Below, piece by piece: positions 10,006-20,578 of a DNA stretch of 36,491 bases. Within the stretch, counting starts at the first letter, position 1. Each line of letters begins with the position of its first letter. Under the pieces are notes generated by a model. That model was not told where the DNA came from. It worked only from the letters and a program-made list of their open reading frames with translations, and ran no database searches. Both the position numbers and the translations under genes were made by a program. The DNA comes from Phialocephala subalpina (taxonomy: Eukaryota > Ascomycota > Leotiomycetes > Helotiales > Mollisiaceae): assembly GCA_900073065.1 (NCBI GenBank), contig FJOG01000051.1, forward strand, positions 145,765-182,255, read 5' to 3'.

Positions 10006-11999
10006 CTACTTGCGTCGTTCGGGAAGAATAACCTTCTGGCCTCTCTTAGTCACATACTCCACTACTTCTTCTTCCGCACCCACGTGTACAACCTCAACAT
10101 CCTCATAAGACCCCAAACTCTTAAGATGAGAGCCTCTAAGCTTCAAAATCACTACTTTAAAAGGTTTGGCCTTCTTAGTAGCTTTTTCGGCTTCTTTTGC
10201 AGCTTTTTTAGCTGCTTTAGCCTCCGTAGCTTCGCGTTTTTTGCAGTTGGCCTCCTCCTTCTTCTGCTTAGCCCTAATCTGCCTATTAGTAGCAGCTTGC
10301 TCCTTTTTATCCTCTTTAGCCTTCTTTTCAAGGGCCTCTTTAATAGCTCTAGTATTCGCAGCTACGATTTTCTTGGCCTCCTTCTCTTCTTTTTCTTTGA
10401 GAAGTGCTACTTTTTTCCCTTCTTGGAATCTAAGTGTTTCCTTGATCTCGCGGCTACTAAAAAACTGCCTAGCCCCTATAGCTTTTATGCTATTCAAATT
10501 AAGCTTTTTGCCTTTTTGCCTTTTCTTTTTCTCGATTTCTAAGGCTTCTCTAAAAGCGGTTACTCTATAATTGGCGATATGCCTCTCGGCAAAAAAGGTC
10601 TCGACTACTTTGATAAGCTTCCTGATTATAATCTTAGAAGAGTTTTTTTCAAGTTTTTGCTTAAAGTAGCGAAAGTGCTAAGCTTTGCGAGGTATAAGAG
10701 GCTCTAATCTCTTTTTATTAATAATAATATCTGGTGATTTAGTTTACTCTTTGAACTGAATCTGGTTTAGGACTTTAGAGAGGTTAAAGAGTATCAAACT
10801 AATTTTCTCAAAAGCAAAGAAAATATTCTTCTAAGTCAAAGCCAAATCCTAAGCCTTCTTAAATATACTATAAAATAGTCTTTTAATTATAAAGCAAATT
10901 TTATCACTTTAATATAAAAGCTTATTAACTTAATTAAAGTATTAGGTAAAAAGTGAGAAGAATATACTAATATTATAAGGCTATAATTTATAAGTACTAT
11001 AAGAAGGGAAGATCAAAACGTATTACCCTAGCCTATTATATTAGTCGAGAAAGGCCATATTAATATAACTCGAGTATTTATTTATAATTAAGAGTTTTTT
11101 ACTTCTTCCGGCCTTAGCTTTAATAAGTAAATCAAGCACTTTAACGAAATAGTTCAGTCCGAACGCATTACTTGATTAGCCATTAAGTAAAACAATTATA
11201 AACACTTTCTCTTCGCTTAGATCTTGCGCTTATATATCTTGCAAGAAGTTAATTAGCCTCTTGTAAATAAAGGTAAGAGGCAAAAAACTACTATCGCCGC
11301 AAATAGTAACTAATAAACTAATAAATTCTTTGGATTTATCTTGCGCTACTTTCTTGTATTTCCTATTATCATATAGCTCTTTGGTTATAATTCGCTTTAT
11401 AAACTAATAAAAACCAATCAAAAATCCTTTCTTATTCTAATTATATATATTTTCAAGCAAAATGCGATATTACTTGATTATTATTACGTATTAAGTAAAG
11501 TAAAGAAATAATTAGTTTAAGATACTAAAAAAATCATATTATCACGAAATATTAATAGAAAATAGTTTATATTAACTTAAAAAACTCTATAATTATTAGA
11601 GTATATTTTGATTTAACTCGCTAGGAGTTAATATTTCTCAAATAGACTAATTTAAGGCGATTCTAATGCCGCCGGACAAATCGAGTACTTTAATTCTTAT
11701 TTAATTCTCTTCTAATAATTTCCTTAGCCAAATTCTTCACGATTTAAGTGGTCGGAGGCCTACCACGGGCTAATTGCTTGTTTATCTGAATTATTAAAGC
11801 CTCTTCTTAGTGTTTGGATAAAATAAAGTGGTAAAGGTAAATCGCTTCTTGTCTTAAGGTTATTCGAGCTTGATATCGCCGCATAAAAGTAGTTCGATCG
11901 AAAGGGAAGATTCTGGCTATCTCAGAATAATTAGGGATTAATTCTCTATCATATAAGGCAAGAGCCTCTTGCATTTAGTCTTCGGTCTACTCTATTTTA
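10006..11999 (-). pseudogene. Fot1/pogo-type transposase, RIP-inactivated
   Basis: The N-terminal part (from about 11999) reads QEALALYDRELIPNYSEIAR, FDRTTFMRRYQARITL and NKQLARGRPPTT, the helix-turn-helix and CENP-B-like DNA-binding region of Fot1/pogo transposases. The DDE core follows: ENIYN, stop, NKKGFLIGFY, where families have IYNxDEKGFxIG, so the first catalytic Asp has become Asn and the Glu Lys. ELYDNRKYKKVAQDKSKEF and KKLLIINKYSSYINMAFLD follow, the last matching the second-Asp motif LLxxDGHxSH with Asp lost. The C-terminal part is an intact lysine- and alanine-rich coiled-coil frame (10497-10006). Most lesions are CAA to TAA or G-to-A. At least one frameshift separates the N-terminal and core frames. 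Confidence 0.85.
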
Positions 12000-12040
12000 A
12001 TTATTTAAAGATGATAGTGGGGTTATTTTAATGAAAATTT

Positions 12041-12085
12041 TATGTGTGCATTCGGTGTGTCTATGCACGGAGAGTGGATCTCGGT
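12041..12085. repeat. Right terminal inverted repeat of the Fot1/pogo element
   Basis: Ends directly before TA at 12086-12087. Partner of the left repeat; the outer bases are CGGAGAGTGGATCTCGGT. Confidence 0.85.
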
Positions 12086-12239
12086 TATAAGACAAGGCAT
12101 CGTACTCGACATCGTCATCCAGCGAAGCTGTGCGGAGTTTGCAGGATATTGGGTCACCAAACGCCCCAGGGGCAATGTCGCAAAGACGAATTTGCCGGCC
12201 TTTGATGTTTGAATAGAGAGACTGTGATGGACTCGCCAT

Positions 12240-12701
12240 TGCTTCAGCCTGAATTATCGTCTCTTGGCCTTGTAAAATCGACTAGATATCTGGGATGCTC
12301 GCACTCGAGCTTCAGTGCACATCTATTCCCTTCACAATACTCAAACTTCAACACGCAAGCGAACTTCCACGCTTTCTCCTGTTTCAACAAAGGGCTATCA
12401 CGTGGCGTGCAATGCAGCAACGAGTAAAAAGCGAGGGTGAGTTTTGCAGATTTCTGCGAAACTCGCACCCCGGTCCGCTACTAGGTGAGGATAGGTTTTC
12501 TCCTTTCCCCGCGATCTTTTCATGAGCTCCTCACCTTCTGCATCGCCGGAAATCAATCTCTAGAGTTCCCGCTTGCTAGATCTCTTTTCGTCCCATCTTC
12601 GCATCGAGCCTCAATCACCAGCTAAAACAGAGTTCGGAACACGTGAGTGCCACGTCTCAGCCTTTTCAGTATTTTCAGGCCGCGCATGCGACGAGTTTAG
12701 A
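12240..12701. promoter_or_regulatory. Intergenic promoter region between HET relic and C2H2 gene
   Basis: The two divergent starts are 462 bp apart. Inside lies a near-perfect palindrome at 12442-12461, TTTTGCAGA-TT-TCTGCGAAA, embedded in a longer imperfect hairpin running from about GGGTGAG (12435) to CACCC (12470). It could be an operator or a chance hairpin. No gene is seen. Confidence 0.4.
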
Positions 12702-15700
12702 ATGAGCGATTCTCAGAACTCTCAAATACAAAGCCTGTCGACATGCGAGCAATGTGACAAAAAGTTCTAGAGAAAAGCACATCTATTGCGACACCAGTAG
12801 CAACGTGAGTTCATGCAGCAAACGGGTTTCATGCGTCTATACTAAGATCGGCCAAATAGATTTAGGAGCCATCATGAACACCACCAAAGCTACCAAGACC
12901 ACCCCGAAGGAGAAGCCTCGGACTCTATGCACCGTCAAGGGCTGTACTACCACCTTCTCACGCAAAGTTGACAGTTACCGTCATATTACCGAAGTTCACG
13001 GCGACGCGAAGAAATGCCCGGTCAAAGGCTGCACCTGGAAGAATGCGAAGCGCGAGGGGCGTCTCGGGACACATATGATGAACGCACATTCTGATGTGTA
13101 TAAACGTAAGGAAGCTTTTGATACTTTACAAGTATTATTATGTATGACATTTCTAACCGCTTTAGCTGTGGAACTCGAACTCGAACTCCCACTTAACCAG
13201 TGGCCTTCACAACAAGCAACAAGTCAAGCTTATAGTATGTTATTGTCTACCTGAGAAGTATCTCTTTAACAGTATTCGATCAGTAGGAAGTGAAGAGAGC
13301 GGCTACGCTCAATACTCGCCATCGTCATCGAATGGCTCTCCGCAGAACTCCGCTGTTCTCGCCGCGCAGATGACCTATGCCCAACCGGCTATATCAAACT
13401 CAACTTCGATGTCCGGTCAGCCCTATCCAACAGCAGCGTGGAGCCAGAATGGGCAACCTACGAGCATGATGGGCGCCTACGACTCTTCTCAATACCAATA
13501 CGCTCTACCAACTCTATCTGCAGGTGCATCCGTTGCCGAGGATACCTCATCATATGAAGGAGATAGGCCGTACAGTTGTAAATTCTGCTCTAAGACTTTC
13601 AAGCGCAGGTGAGTCCTGACTCCTAAGCCCATCGAATAAAATTCCGCTGACCATATATTTCCGCAGCGATGTTCTGAGAGACCACTTCAGTCAATGCGAG
13701 AAAAGGGGGTCGTCAGCAATACCATCTGTAACAGATTCGGTGATCAGGGCGGCAAGTATCGACACACGCATCGGCGAGGGAAATATCACATCAAAAGGCG
13801 AAACCTGGGGTACTAAGAGCCTTGTAACTCCTTTGCCTGATGCTGACCCTGTTGTTCTAAACCCCTCACCGAAATCGGAACCCCTCAGGGAATTGATCCT
13901 CCCATTGATCAAGAAAGAAGAATCATCTGATGGAGACAATGGCGACGAGCGCGAATCTCAGCAGGCGGATAAGAAAAGATTGGATGGTCGAACAAAGCTT
14001 GAGATGGTCGACACTTTCGTCGAAGAACAGCTTGGAAACGTTTTGGCTTCGGAACCCTGGCCCCAAATTGTTTTCAACCCAGAAGCTAACCTTCCATTTA
14101 TGGGCTGCGATCTTGAGCCCCAGAGCGTATCAAGAAGATTTAAATTCGAATTACCAAGAAGTTTCGGATTTGAAGAACCAACCGATATCCAAAACTGGTT
14201 CCAAGAGTATCAGAGCCATGAAGATATGGCGTCTGAAGAAGGCCAATTCGGATATGCTTTGATCAACTCGAATATGGCTAGAACCAGAGATCGACGCCCG
14301 AGCGAAGGTAATTTGTCTGATACACCGGGCATACTGAATCTATCCGAATCCATGTCCACACGCACGGCAGACAAAACGGACTGGGAGAACAGCGACGCTG
14401 ACTCTTCGCACGCCCATGAGAGTGCCAACCTTCAAAATTGTAACTCCAAGCAAAAGTACAAACAGCTAAATGGGCACCCATCAAACCGGCAGCATGTGTT
14501 GTCCGCCGAAACCATGCTAGTTGATCGCCTCACGTCGGAATTTTGGGTTCTTTTCAATCAGTATTGGAAGGGTGGGTTTCGGCATCGCGGCTCGGGAGCT
14601 CTGCCTACATCCGGGATAGGGTCCAATGGGACATCGTCTGAACAATCTTCTAATGGCCCCAGCAACAGAAAGCGGGCTCGAGGAAAGAGGCCCGAAGACC
14701 CAGATGACAATGATAGACGAGCTTCGAAACGAGCGGGCAAGCAACCGGCGACAGAAACAATATCAGTGGAGCTCCAGTACGCTTGTCCGTACCGGAAACA
14801 CAACCCCAGGAAGTATTGCGTGCAGGACTGGAAGCTCTGCGCTCTCACTTCTCATAAGAACATAGCTCGCGTGAAGGCACATCTGTATAACTACCACACG
14901 ATCCATCAGTGTCCAAGATGCAAACAGCTGTTCGACACAGCGGCAATGCTAGAAATCCATGCACTAGCTCCAGATTCCTGCCAATTGCAAACACTAGAAC
15001 ACATCGACGGCATTACAAGCAAGATCAAGGAGCAGCTGCAATGCAGGAAGAAGGCTTTCCCGGGCCAAACGGAGCCAGAGAGATGGGTGCAGATATACAG
15101 AATTATCTTCCAGCCTAAAGATGACGACGGCATCCCCAGTCCATGTAAGTTTCTGAGCGGCCACTACGACTCTACGGAGTTATCAGGAGCTGACATTCTC
15201 GCAGACTTCGAGCCAATCCGGGACGAAGAGCCAAACCGGCCCCTCTCCCCAGAATCACGAATCTTCTCAGAATATGAAGGTCACTTTCGTCGTGAATTAC
15301 CCCGCCATTTCCAAGCTATCCTCGAAAGCGCTGTTAGCAACGAGATTCAGCCAATCGAGGAACGCCTTCGGCGACAATTCATGGGCTTTCTCGAGGAAGC
15401 GCAGAATCGTACGTTCTCGAGCTTTCGTGCCAGGTTCAATGTGCCGGAGTGGACACAAATTCGCGAACAGACGAATGCTGGGCCCATGCTTGGAGAGAGT
15501 TCGACAGAAATGCTGGAGACTTTCTTTCGACCATTGTCACAGATTGATCTTGGCTCTCTATTAGGTTTTAATCTGTCGGAACAAAACTTCGAGTTCTCGA
15601 ATCTCAAAGATGACCACTTGGCAGATTCTGCTTATGCATTAGGTTCGCCAAGACCACTCTCGCCGCAGAATCAAGACGTTCCAAAATGTTGTACAGAGGA

Positions 15701-15967
15701 GCCCATTCCCACTAGTGAAGCAGGGCCATCCTCACTAGACTCTCCTGATTCAACTGCGGACAATCAGGAGATGAGATTTCGAGATCTAGAGGTATCTCAA
15801 GCTGAATCTGCGAGTATATTGGCGACCAACGACGTCCTCTTAGCACCAAATCAATTGGAAGACTACACCCTTATGTTCAACGACAACTCCTGGGCACTGA
15901 ATTCGATAACATAGATTTGGAGCAGATCGATTTTGAGGGGCCATGGACCTTTGATCCCACAATCTAG
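12702..15967 (+). CDS. C2H2 zinc-finger protein with fungal C-terminal domain; first finger holds two amber codons
   Basis: Exons: 12702-12804, 12860-13105, 13166-13234, 13284-13608 and 13667-15914; all junctions keep frame at GT-AG sites. From ATG 12702 the first finger (CEQCDKKF...RKAHLLRH...H) is complete only across the first splice, but TAG stands at 12768 and 12798 where Gln (CAG) fits. Translation could instead start at ATG 12874 (957 residues). Next come fingers CTVKGCTTTFSRKVDSYRH and CPVKGCTWKNAKREGRLGTH. A C2HC-type finger, CKFCSKTFKRSDVLRDHFSQC without its last residue, spans the last intron. The long last exon ends with a region common to fungal C2H2 proteins: ACPYRKHNPRKYC, RVKAHLYNYH and CPRCKQLFDTAAMLEIH, then ERWVQIYRIIF. 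A likely nuclear regulator. The stop at 15912 may reflect a one-base loss, since the next frame continues to 15967 with an acidic tail. Confidence 0.8.
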
Positions 15968-15975
15968 AAGATTTA

Positions 15976-16690
15976 TTATAAATGACGAGGAAGCTTAGAA
16001 TCCGAACAGCAATGATTAGACAGAGCGCAAGTACGAAAGGCAAACTGTAAATGTGTACAAAGTTGTAGACACATAGCTATAGTTGAGTTTCGCGATATAT
16101 CTATAAATTGATAATATATGTATTGTAAGGGGCATTGGATATGTAGACAGCTGGGAGGAGATGCAGGAGGTAAATATTGATCTGTGCATGTAAGCATTGT
16201 TCGTGCAAACAATCTCATGTTTCGACTATTCTGGAAACTCACTTTTATGCCCTGTGAAGTATAGATGTCCCAAAGTCTGACAATTGTCCTAGCCGTCTCC
16301 TGGAGACCATTTCCAGACAACCGAGCTAAAAGAGTTCCTCTCTTCGACCGAGCATCATATAGCACTTGTGGCCCCACCAGGACTAGATTATAGTAACAGT
16401 CTCCCGAGGCATGCCTCGAAGAATCCTGCATGACTAAGTCCTAGTAGTGTAGAAGAATCCGAGACGTGAATATTCTTCTGTATCTCCTCGCAAGTGGAGT
16501 ACCAGACGCAATGTTTCTCCCCAAGAATTATTTACCAGTTCTTTTATGTCATTTAAGGCCTCGTTTTCCGTCACGGTATCCAAAGTCTGAAGGATGTCCC
16601 GTAGTACTTCTCAAGTAGTGCCTTGATCAATTTCAAATTACAACTAAGGAAATCGAGATCTGGCACAAAACTTTGAGTAATATAAACATA
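15976..16690 (-). pseudogene. Unidentified gene remnant, minus strand
   Basis: Protein-like stretches follow each other in different frames on the minus strand: FVPDLDFLSCNLKLIKALL (near 16660), then DTVTENEALNDIKELVNN and LRLVLHLRGDTEEYSRLGFF (16590-16450), then LVLVGPQVLYDARSKRGTLL and RTIVRLWDIYTSQGIKVS (16390-16240). Frame breaks and an abrupt end in AT-rich DNA at about 16690 suggest a truncated, decayed gene. I do not recognise the family. The part below about 16230 is probably the untranslated end of the C2H2 gene. Confidence 0.4.
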
Positions 16691-16967
16691 TTCCTATAAT
16701 ACTAAGAAATTATTTACTTTGGAGTCCATTATAATTATTTCCATTATTACCTATTTATAATCGATAAAATTACTATTACTACTTTTATACTATTTATAAT
16801 AAAACTATAAGGCATCCGTAGACCGCTATCTCAAGGAAACCTAAGTTAGGGAGGGCGGATAAGCCCATCAAATGGATCGATTAAAACAAACGAGGAAACA
16901 GAAAGTAGTTTTATCGAGGGCAAGCTTATTACCAATAACCTTTTTTCCAAATTCTCCTCCCTTATTG
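16691..16967. other. AT-rich RIP-like stretch, no gene
   Basis: Strong AT bias (about 16680-16800) and stops in all frames separate the gene remnant from the Tc1 remnant. Nothing recognisable is left. Confidence 0.5.
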
Positions 16968-17412
16968 CTCTAAGAATACCGTTAAGAAGATCATCAAAGT
17001 ACATGGTATCCAGAATTGGGTTTGCAAAGTCCGTCCTTACCTTATACTCGATAATACAATAAAGTGGTTTGGTGCCTCAAATATAGGTATAGAAGAATAG
17101 GCGTAGTGCTTTATGGAGAAGGGAAAAGGCCAAAAGTGGGAATGGTTCTTCCGTATTCTTTTGTCCTTGAAATGGTCCAAGCGTATTCCATTAGAAAGAC
17201 GATAAAAGGTTTGGGGCTGCCTTTAGAACTTTGGAAGAACCAACCTTTATATTATAGATCGAGATTTCGAGTCTAGAAAGCATGGGTATAGCTCCAAATC
17301 ATATATTGAAGTTTGAACGCTAAAGTACTACTTACGAAACCTCAATTTATGTAGGATAACAATTATCCATACCTCCCACAAGGCCCGAGACTGGTTTAAT
17401 TCTCGTTTACTA
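16968..17412 (+). pseudogene. Tc1/mariner-type transposase remnant
   Basis: In shifting frames the plus strand reads NTVKKIIKVHGIQNWVCKVR, PYLILDNTIK, LVWCLKYRYRRIGVVLYG, EKGKRPK, and later FM-stop-DN followed by IHTSHKARDWFNSRL. These match Tc1-like transposases: the region before the first Asp, the W-x-x-V-x-x-x-D-E segment with DE lost, and the motif F-x-Q-D-N-A-x-x-H-x-A with Gln now a stop. No inverted repeats could be assigned. Both ends are missing, so this is an old, immobile fragment. Confidence 0.6.
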
Positions 17413-17448
17413 TTTATGGAGCAGGAGGATATAGTCTGGACCAGTACG

Positions 17449-17501
17449 GAGCAGGGGCTGGGGCTGGAGCGGGGGCTGGAGCAGATGCTGGAGCAGATGC
17501 T
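17449..17501. repeat. GGAGCNGNNGCT low-complexity repeat
   Basis: Runs of GGGGCTGGAGC and two adjacent copies of GGAGCAGATGCT create a short repetitive tract. It makes a plus-strand frame (17416-17610) of Leu/Glu-rich residues that I do not regard as a gene. Confidence 0.6.
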
Positions 17502-17612
17502 ACTAAAGAAGCCTAATCGGTCGAGGTTACCTTCCTTCTTGGTTGGCGTAGTGGTTGGAATGGCTGTGGAGAGGCGTGGCCCAGCTTTACGCAGCTTCAT
17601 TTTAGGATGAAA

Positions 17613-18241
17613 AAGGTGTGAATTTTATTGCCTATCGGAGCAAGGAGATGAGCAGGAGTGGCACAGTTGGAGCTTGTTTGGATTTAACATCAATTACACA
17701 ATTTTAACCGCATCTTGAATGACCCTACCACTACCGCCAGCAAAGGTTTTGGGAATTTTGGAGAGTAGTGAGCCATGGGAAAGCGCGGGAAGGAGGTTGC
17801 TGAACTCGGTGCATCGCTCGCCTAGGTAGAGGCGCTATTTATGGAAAGGGACCGATTTTGACCCCGGAACCATACATTGCCAGGTTGCGCCTAATCCCCT
17901 GATAGAAAGCTAACACCTTGGTCACATCCCTCTCCAAGCGTATGCAGCAAGTCTCCTCCCATCCCCCGATTGTAATTCCCTTCACCCCACCAGACACAAT
18001 TTCCTCGCATATATCAGCCGTTGCTGGTCTTTCCCACGAACGCCACTCAAGGTTATGACCGATGTTCGATGTGTTTTGATATTGTAGGGGCCTAATGAAC
18101 TAGGACAGCTGGTGGGGAAGTCTTCGTGTGGTATGCCACAAGGCGGGGAAATCGACCGGCTGGGGGACTGAGGAAGAGGAGAAGCGATCTTGACATCGGT
18201 CTGAATTTGATCAATTTGATCTGCATCAATGCAAGCGGCCG
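17613..18241. other. No gene identified
   Basis: Near-normal GC. A minus-strand frame (18248-17982) has no family resemblance and no supporting splice sites; it may be the trailing region of the remnant at 18242. Confidence 0.4.
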
Positions 18242-18972
18242 TTAGCATATCATCAGCTCATTATATTCTGAGACGTATTTACTCGGAGGGTGGCGTATTC
18301 GATTTCTTAATGCGCGAGCTCCACCGTTTGCCAGTTTCTCCAATCGATTCTTAAGATGACTTTGACATTCTTTGAGATACAGACTTCCTTCGCGTATGAC
18401 CTGTACTGCTCCACTGTCCGTGTTTTGGTTTACGCTTCTGAAGCGCGTTGACTAGCACTGGGAGACAGTTTGTGATGAGAGCCTCATAACCGTGGATAGT
18501 GTGCTGTTCATCAAGGGCTGATAAGAAGTCCAACTTCTGGGACTGGTCTTGAAAGAGCTTGGCGCCGGACAGTATGGTCTCGTACGCTTATTCCTCGCGA
18601 GACTGGGTGTTTCTCCTGCTCCATGATACTCGCCACTTTAGACTCAAACTCAACATTCGCTAGATTGGTATCGCTAGCCAATTCGATCAATAGCCCCCAA
18701 AACTTGTCTTCATGCACGCGTAGGAGACTTTCGTGATTGTATTCACGATTCCACTTCTCAGCATTCTCGATGGAGATCTCATAGCTAGGCAAGCTATCTT
18801 TGATCGAGGTAGGCGCCTGAGTTGAACACGGCATTGATGTCGTTGAGGTATTTCTTGGACTGGTGATAAAAAAGGTTCGAAGAGGGAGTGGTGTTGTTTT
18901 AAAATCAAGGCTTCCTCGGGGTGGAACTAGGCGGGCTCGGTAGAATGGCTGGCTAGGAGCGCTCCCCACCAA
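18242..18972 (-). pseudogene. Unidentified frameshifted gene remnant
   Basis: Three consecutive minus-strand pieces look coding but lie in different frames with no room for introns between them: NHESLLRVHEDKFWGLLIEL with ANVEFESKVASIMEQEKHP; AYETILSGAKLFQDQSQKLD with FLSALDEQHTIHGYEALIT and PVLVNALQ; and GAVQVIREGSLYLKECQSHL with NRLEKLANGGARALRNRIRH, ending NELMIC at the stop 18244-18242. The composition suggests a mostly helical protein. I do not recognise it. Frame breaks near 18590 and 18420 suggest single-base indels, so it is probably a pseudogene, although sequencing errors could do the same. Confidence 0.45.
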
Positions 18973-20578
18973 AACGCAATCCGCTGGTGTTAGGAGGAAA
19001 GCTTATGATCTCGGTTTCAAGACCTTAAGGCCGTTTAAAAGTGGGGCGCCCTAAACGGGCGAATAAGCCCCGCACGACACTAGGCCCGATAAACCATTAC
19101 CCCACCAACCTGGCCACTCTCAGCTACAGGATGTGGTCCAATCTAACGCCTGTGTTGGCAGGCCAAAGTCGAAATCTCCCAGCACGGCTCCTTTCGCTCA
19201 ACCAGGTTCGGAGTACTACAACTACAACTACGTCGGTTTGAAAGACCGCACCTCGAAGTGGTTGCTACTAAAGTAGGGTCCTTTAACATACTACAAGATT
19301 GTGTATGTTCCTTATTTATACTTAAAGCTAAAGCAGTCCAAATTGTAGTAATACAATTCGGACTGCTTTGGCTTGAAGTTCAGGAATTTAGCCTAGGAGA
19401 ACTTAGAGTAAGGCTGTTACACGTGACTAAATATAGGGGCATATATATAGCTCACGCATCTTTCTCTAGACCTCTCTTCTTTTCCACTGGCCTTGGATTC
19501 TCGTATATAGGCAATTCACTTTGCTCGGGTTTCGACCTATTTGCTTAGGCGTCTTCTTGGTTAGAGCACGTGACCGGCGCCGTCACAAGGAAGGAGCGCG
19601 AGGGCAGGCACCGCTCTGTTGGAAAGGGCCAGGGCCACATCATATTGCGAGAAGAATCTGCCTTGAGATTGAACAATGTATTTTTGGAGGGATCCTGTTT
19701 GGGTTCCATGGGAGCCGACTTCGTCGCCCTGAACATAGTCGTGTAGAGTTGACAAGTTTTGCACGGCAAAACCAGATATAAGTAGATTATGATTGGTCGC
19801 TCGAAGGAAGAGTAGGAACGTGACTGAGTAACTCGAGCAGAGTGGCGGTGCTGGCTAACCGCGTTAGAAGAGAAATAGAAGAAATGTCGTCTGAGATTAC
19901 CGGAATAGTCATTACGACAACTCACCGTCAGAAACCTTCCGATGGTGCTCAGCAGGAAGTACGTCTTCTAGTGATGAGCATGAGATCTTGCATAGGAGAA
20001 AGTTTAGTGGGACATACAAGTTGTTGATCGTTGCACCATTGTCACAGTTTTGAGCCTTGCTTTTACCATGTCCTCGGCCACACATGTGCTCAAATGTAAG
20101 CCCCTCCTCTCATAGCATCAATTTCGGTTTTCTTGTGATTCAGTAATATAAATGCGGCTCTATCAGAAAGCCTCAACGTGCGGCTGTCCTTTCTGTGCTA
20201 GAGCCATACAACATTTTGGCGTTCTAGCAAGTCACAGCTCACAGCGTCAAGCGGTAGGTTGCGGTGGAATGAATTGGCAGCCTCCTTGACCCCATAGTCA
20301 TCTTTCATTCTGGCAGCAATTGAGCCGGCTGCGCTGCCAGTCTGTCCCATGGAAATCGATTTGATGGTGCGTTCCATATTGAGCTGCAGCTACGTATGCC
20401 TGCATGAAGGCTGTGCTCTAGGCTGACTCCCGGCCCTCGCCTTCAATCCCACTGAAGACATGGTCGGCACGATAGGCCGGCATTATTGACCCCACCTCAA
20501 AACCGTGATTGATTGTCATCACCAGAAATTGAGGCCTCATTTGAAACTGTTGTCGCAATCACTTGGATTTGGGGAATC
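18973..20578. other. Long stretch without a convincing gene
   Basis: Apart from the hairpin at 19320-19379 no recognisable feature was found. Short frames on both strands (for example minus near 20370-20200, reading MERTIKSISMGQTGSAAG and KDDYGVKEAANSFHRNLPLD) could be a small decayed gene but match nothing I know. Confidence 0.4.
19320..19379. repeat. 27-bp inverted repeat with 6-nt loop
   Basis: Left arm ACTTAAAGCTAAAGCAGTCC then AAATTGT (19320-19346), loop AGTAAT, right arm ACAATTCGGACTGCTTTGGC then TTGAAGT (19353-19379). The arms pair over 27 positions with three mismatches. It may be the core of a foldback element or a transcribed hairpin. Confidence 0.75.

Larger units (their letters stand above)
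9837..12085 (-). mobile_element. Fot1/pogo-like (Tc1/mariner superfamily) DNA transposon, RIP-degraded
   Basis: The element is 2249 bp with imperfect terminal inverted repeats of about 45 bp: left end ACTGAGATCCACTCTCCGTG, right end (reverse complement) ACCGAGATCCACTCTCCGTG. A TA flanks each side (9835-9836 and 12086-12087), the target duplication typical of Tc1/mariner elements. It carries one transposase gene on the minus strand with many RIP-type stops, so it is non-autonomous. It interrupts the HET gene. Confidence 0.9.
9284..12239 (-). pseudogene. HET-domain gene split by a Fot1/pogo transposon
   Basis: The 5' piece (12239 to 12086) starts MASPSQSLYSNIKGRQIRLC and runs through SLDDDVEYDALSY, the start of a HET domain. 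The 3' piece (from 9836 downwards) continues with MWGDGKDRRVISINGLELHV, TSNLATALPFLRV and TIWIDAICI. The family pattern is YxALSYxWGD followed by N-x-x-x-A-L-x-x-L-R and W-I-D-A-I-C-I-N-Q. Removing the 2249-bp element and one TA fuses the pieces in frame at SY-MWGD. HET domains trigger incompatibility cell death in fungi. After WIDAICI the expected NQxDxxER segment is missing and an unrelated 110-residue tail runs to the stop at 9284, so the gene was probably already altered. The 5' end faces the C2H2 gene across about 460 bp. Confidence 0.8.

Noticed and set aside
10084..10570. Plus-strand Phe/Leu-rich frames resembling membrane proteins
   Set aside because: They are the antisense of the Lys/Ala-rich transposase tail.
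17416..17610. Plus-strand 64-codon frame
   Set aside because: Produced by the GGAGC repeat joined to a transposase remnant.
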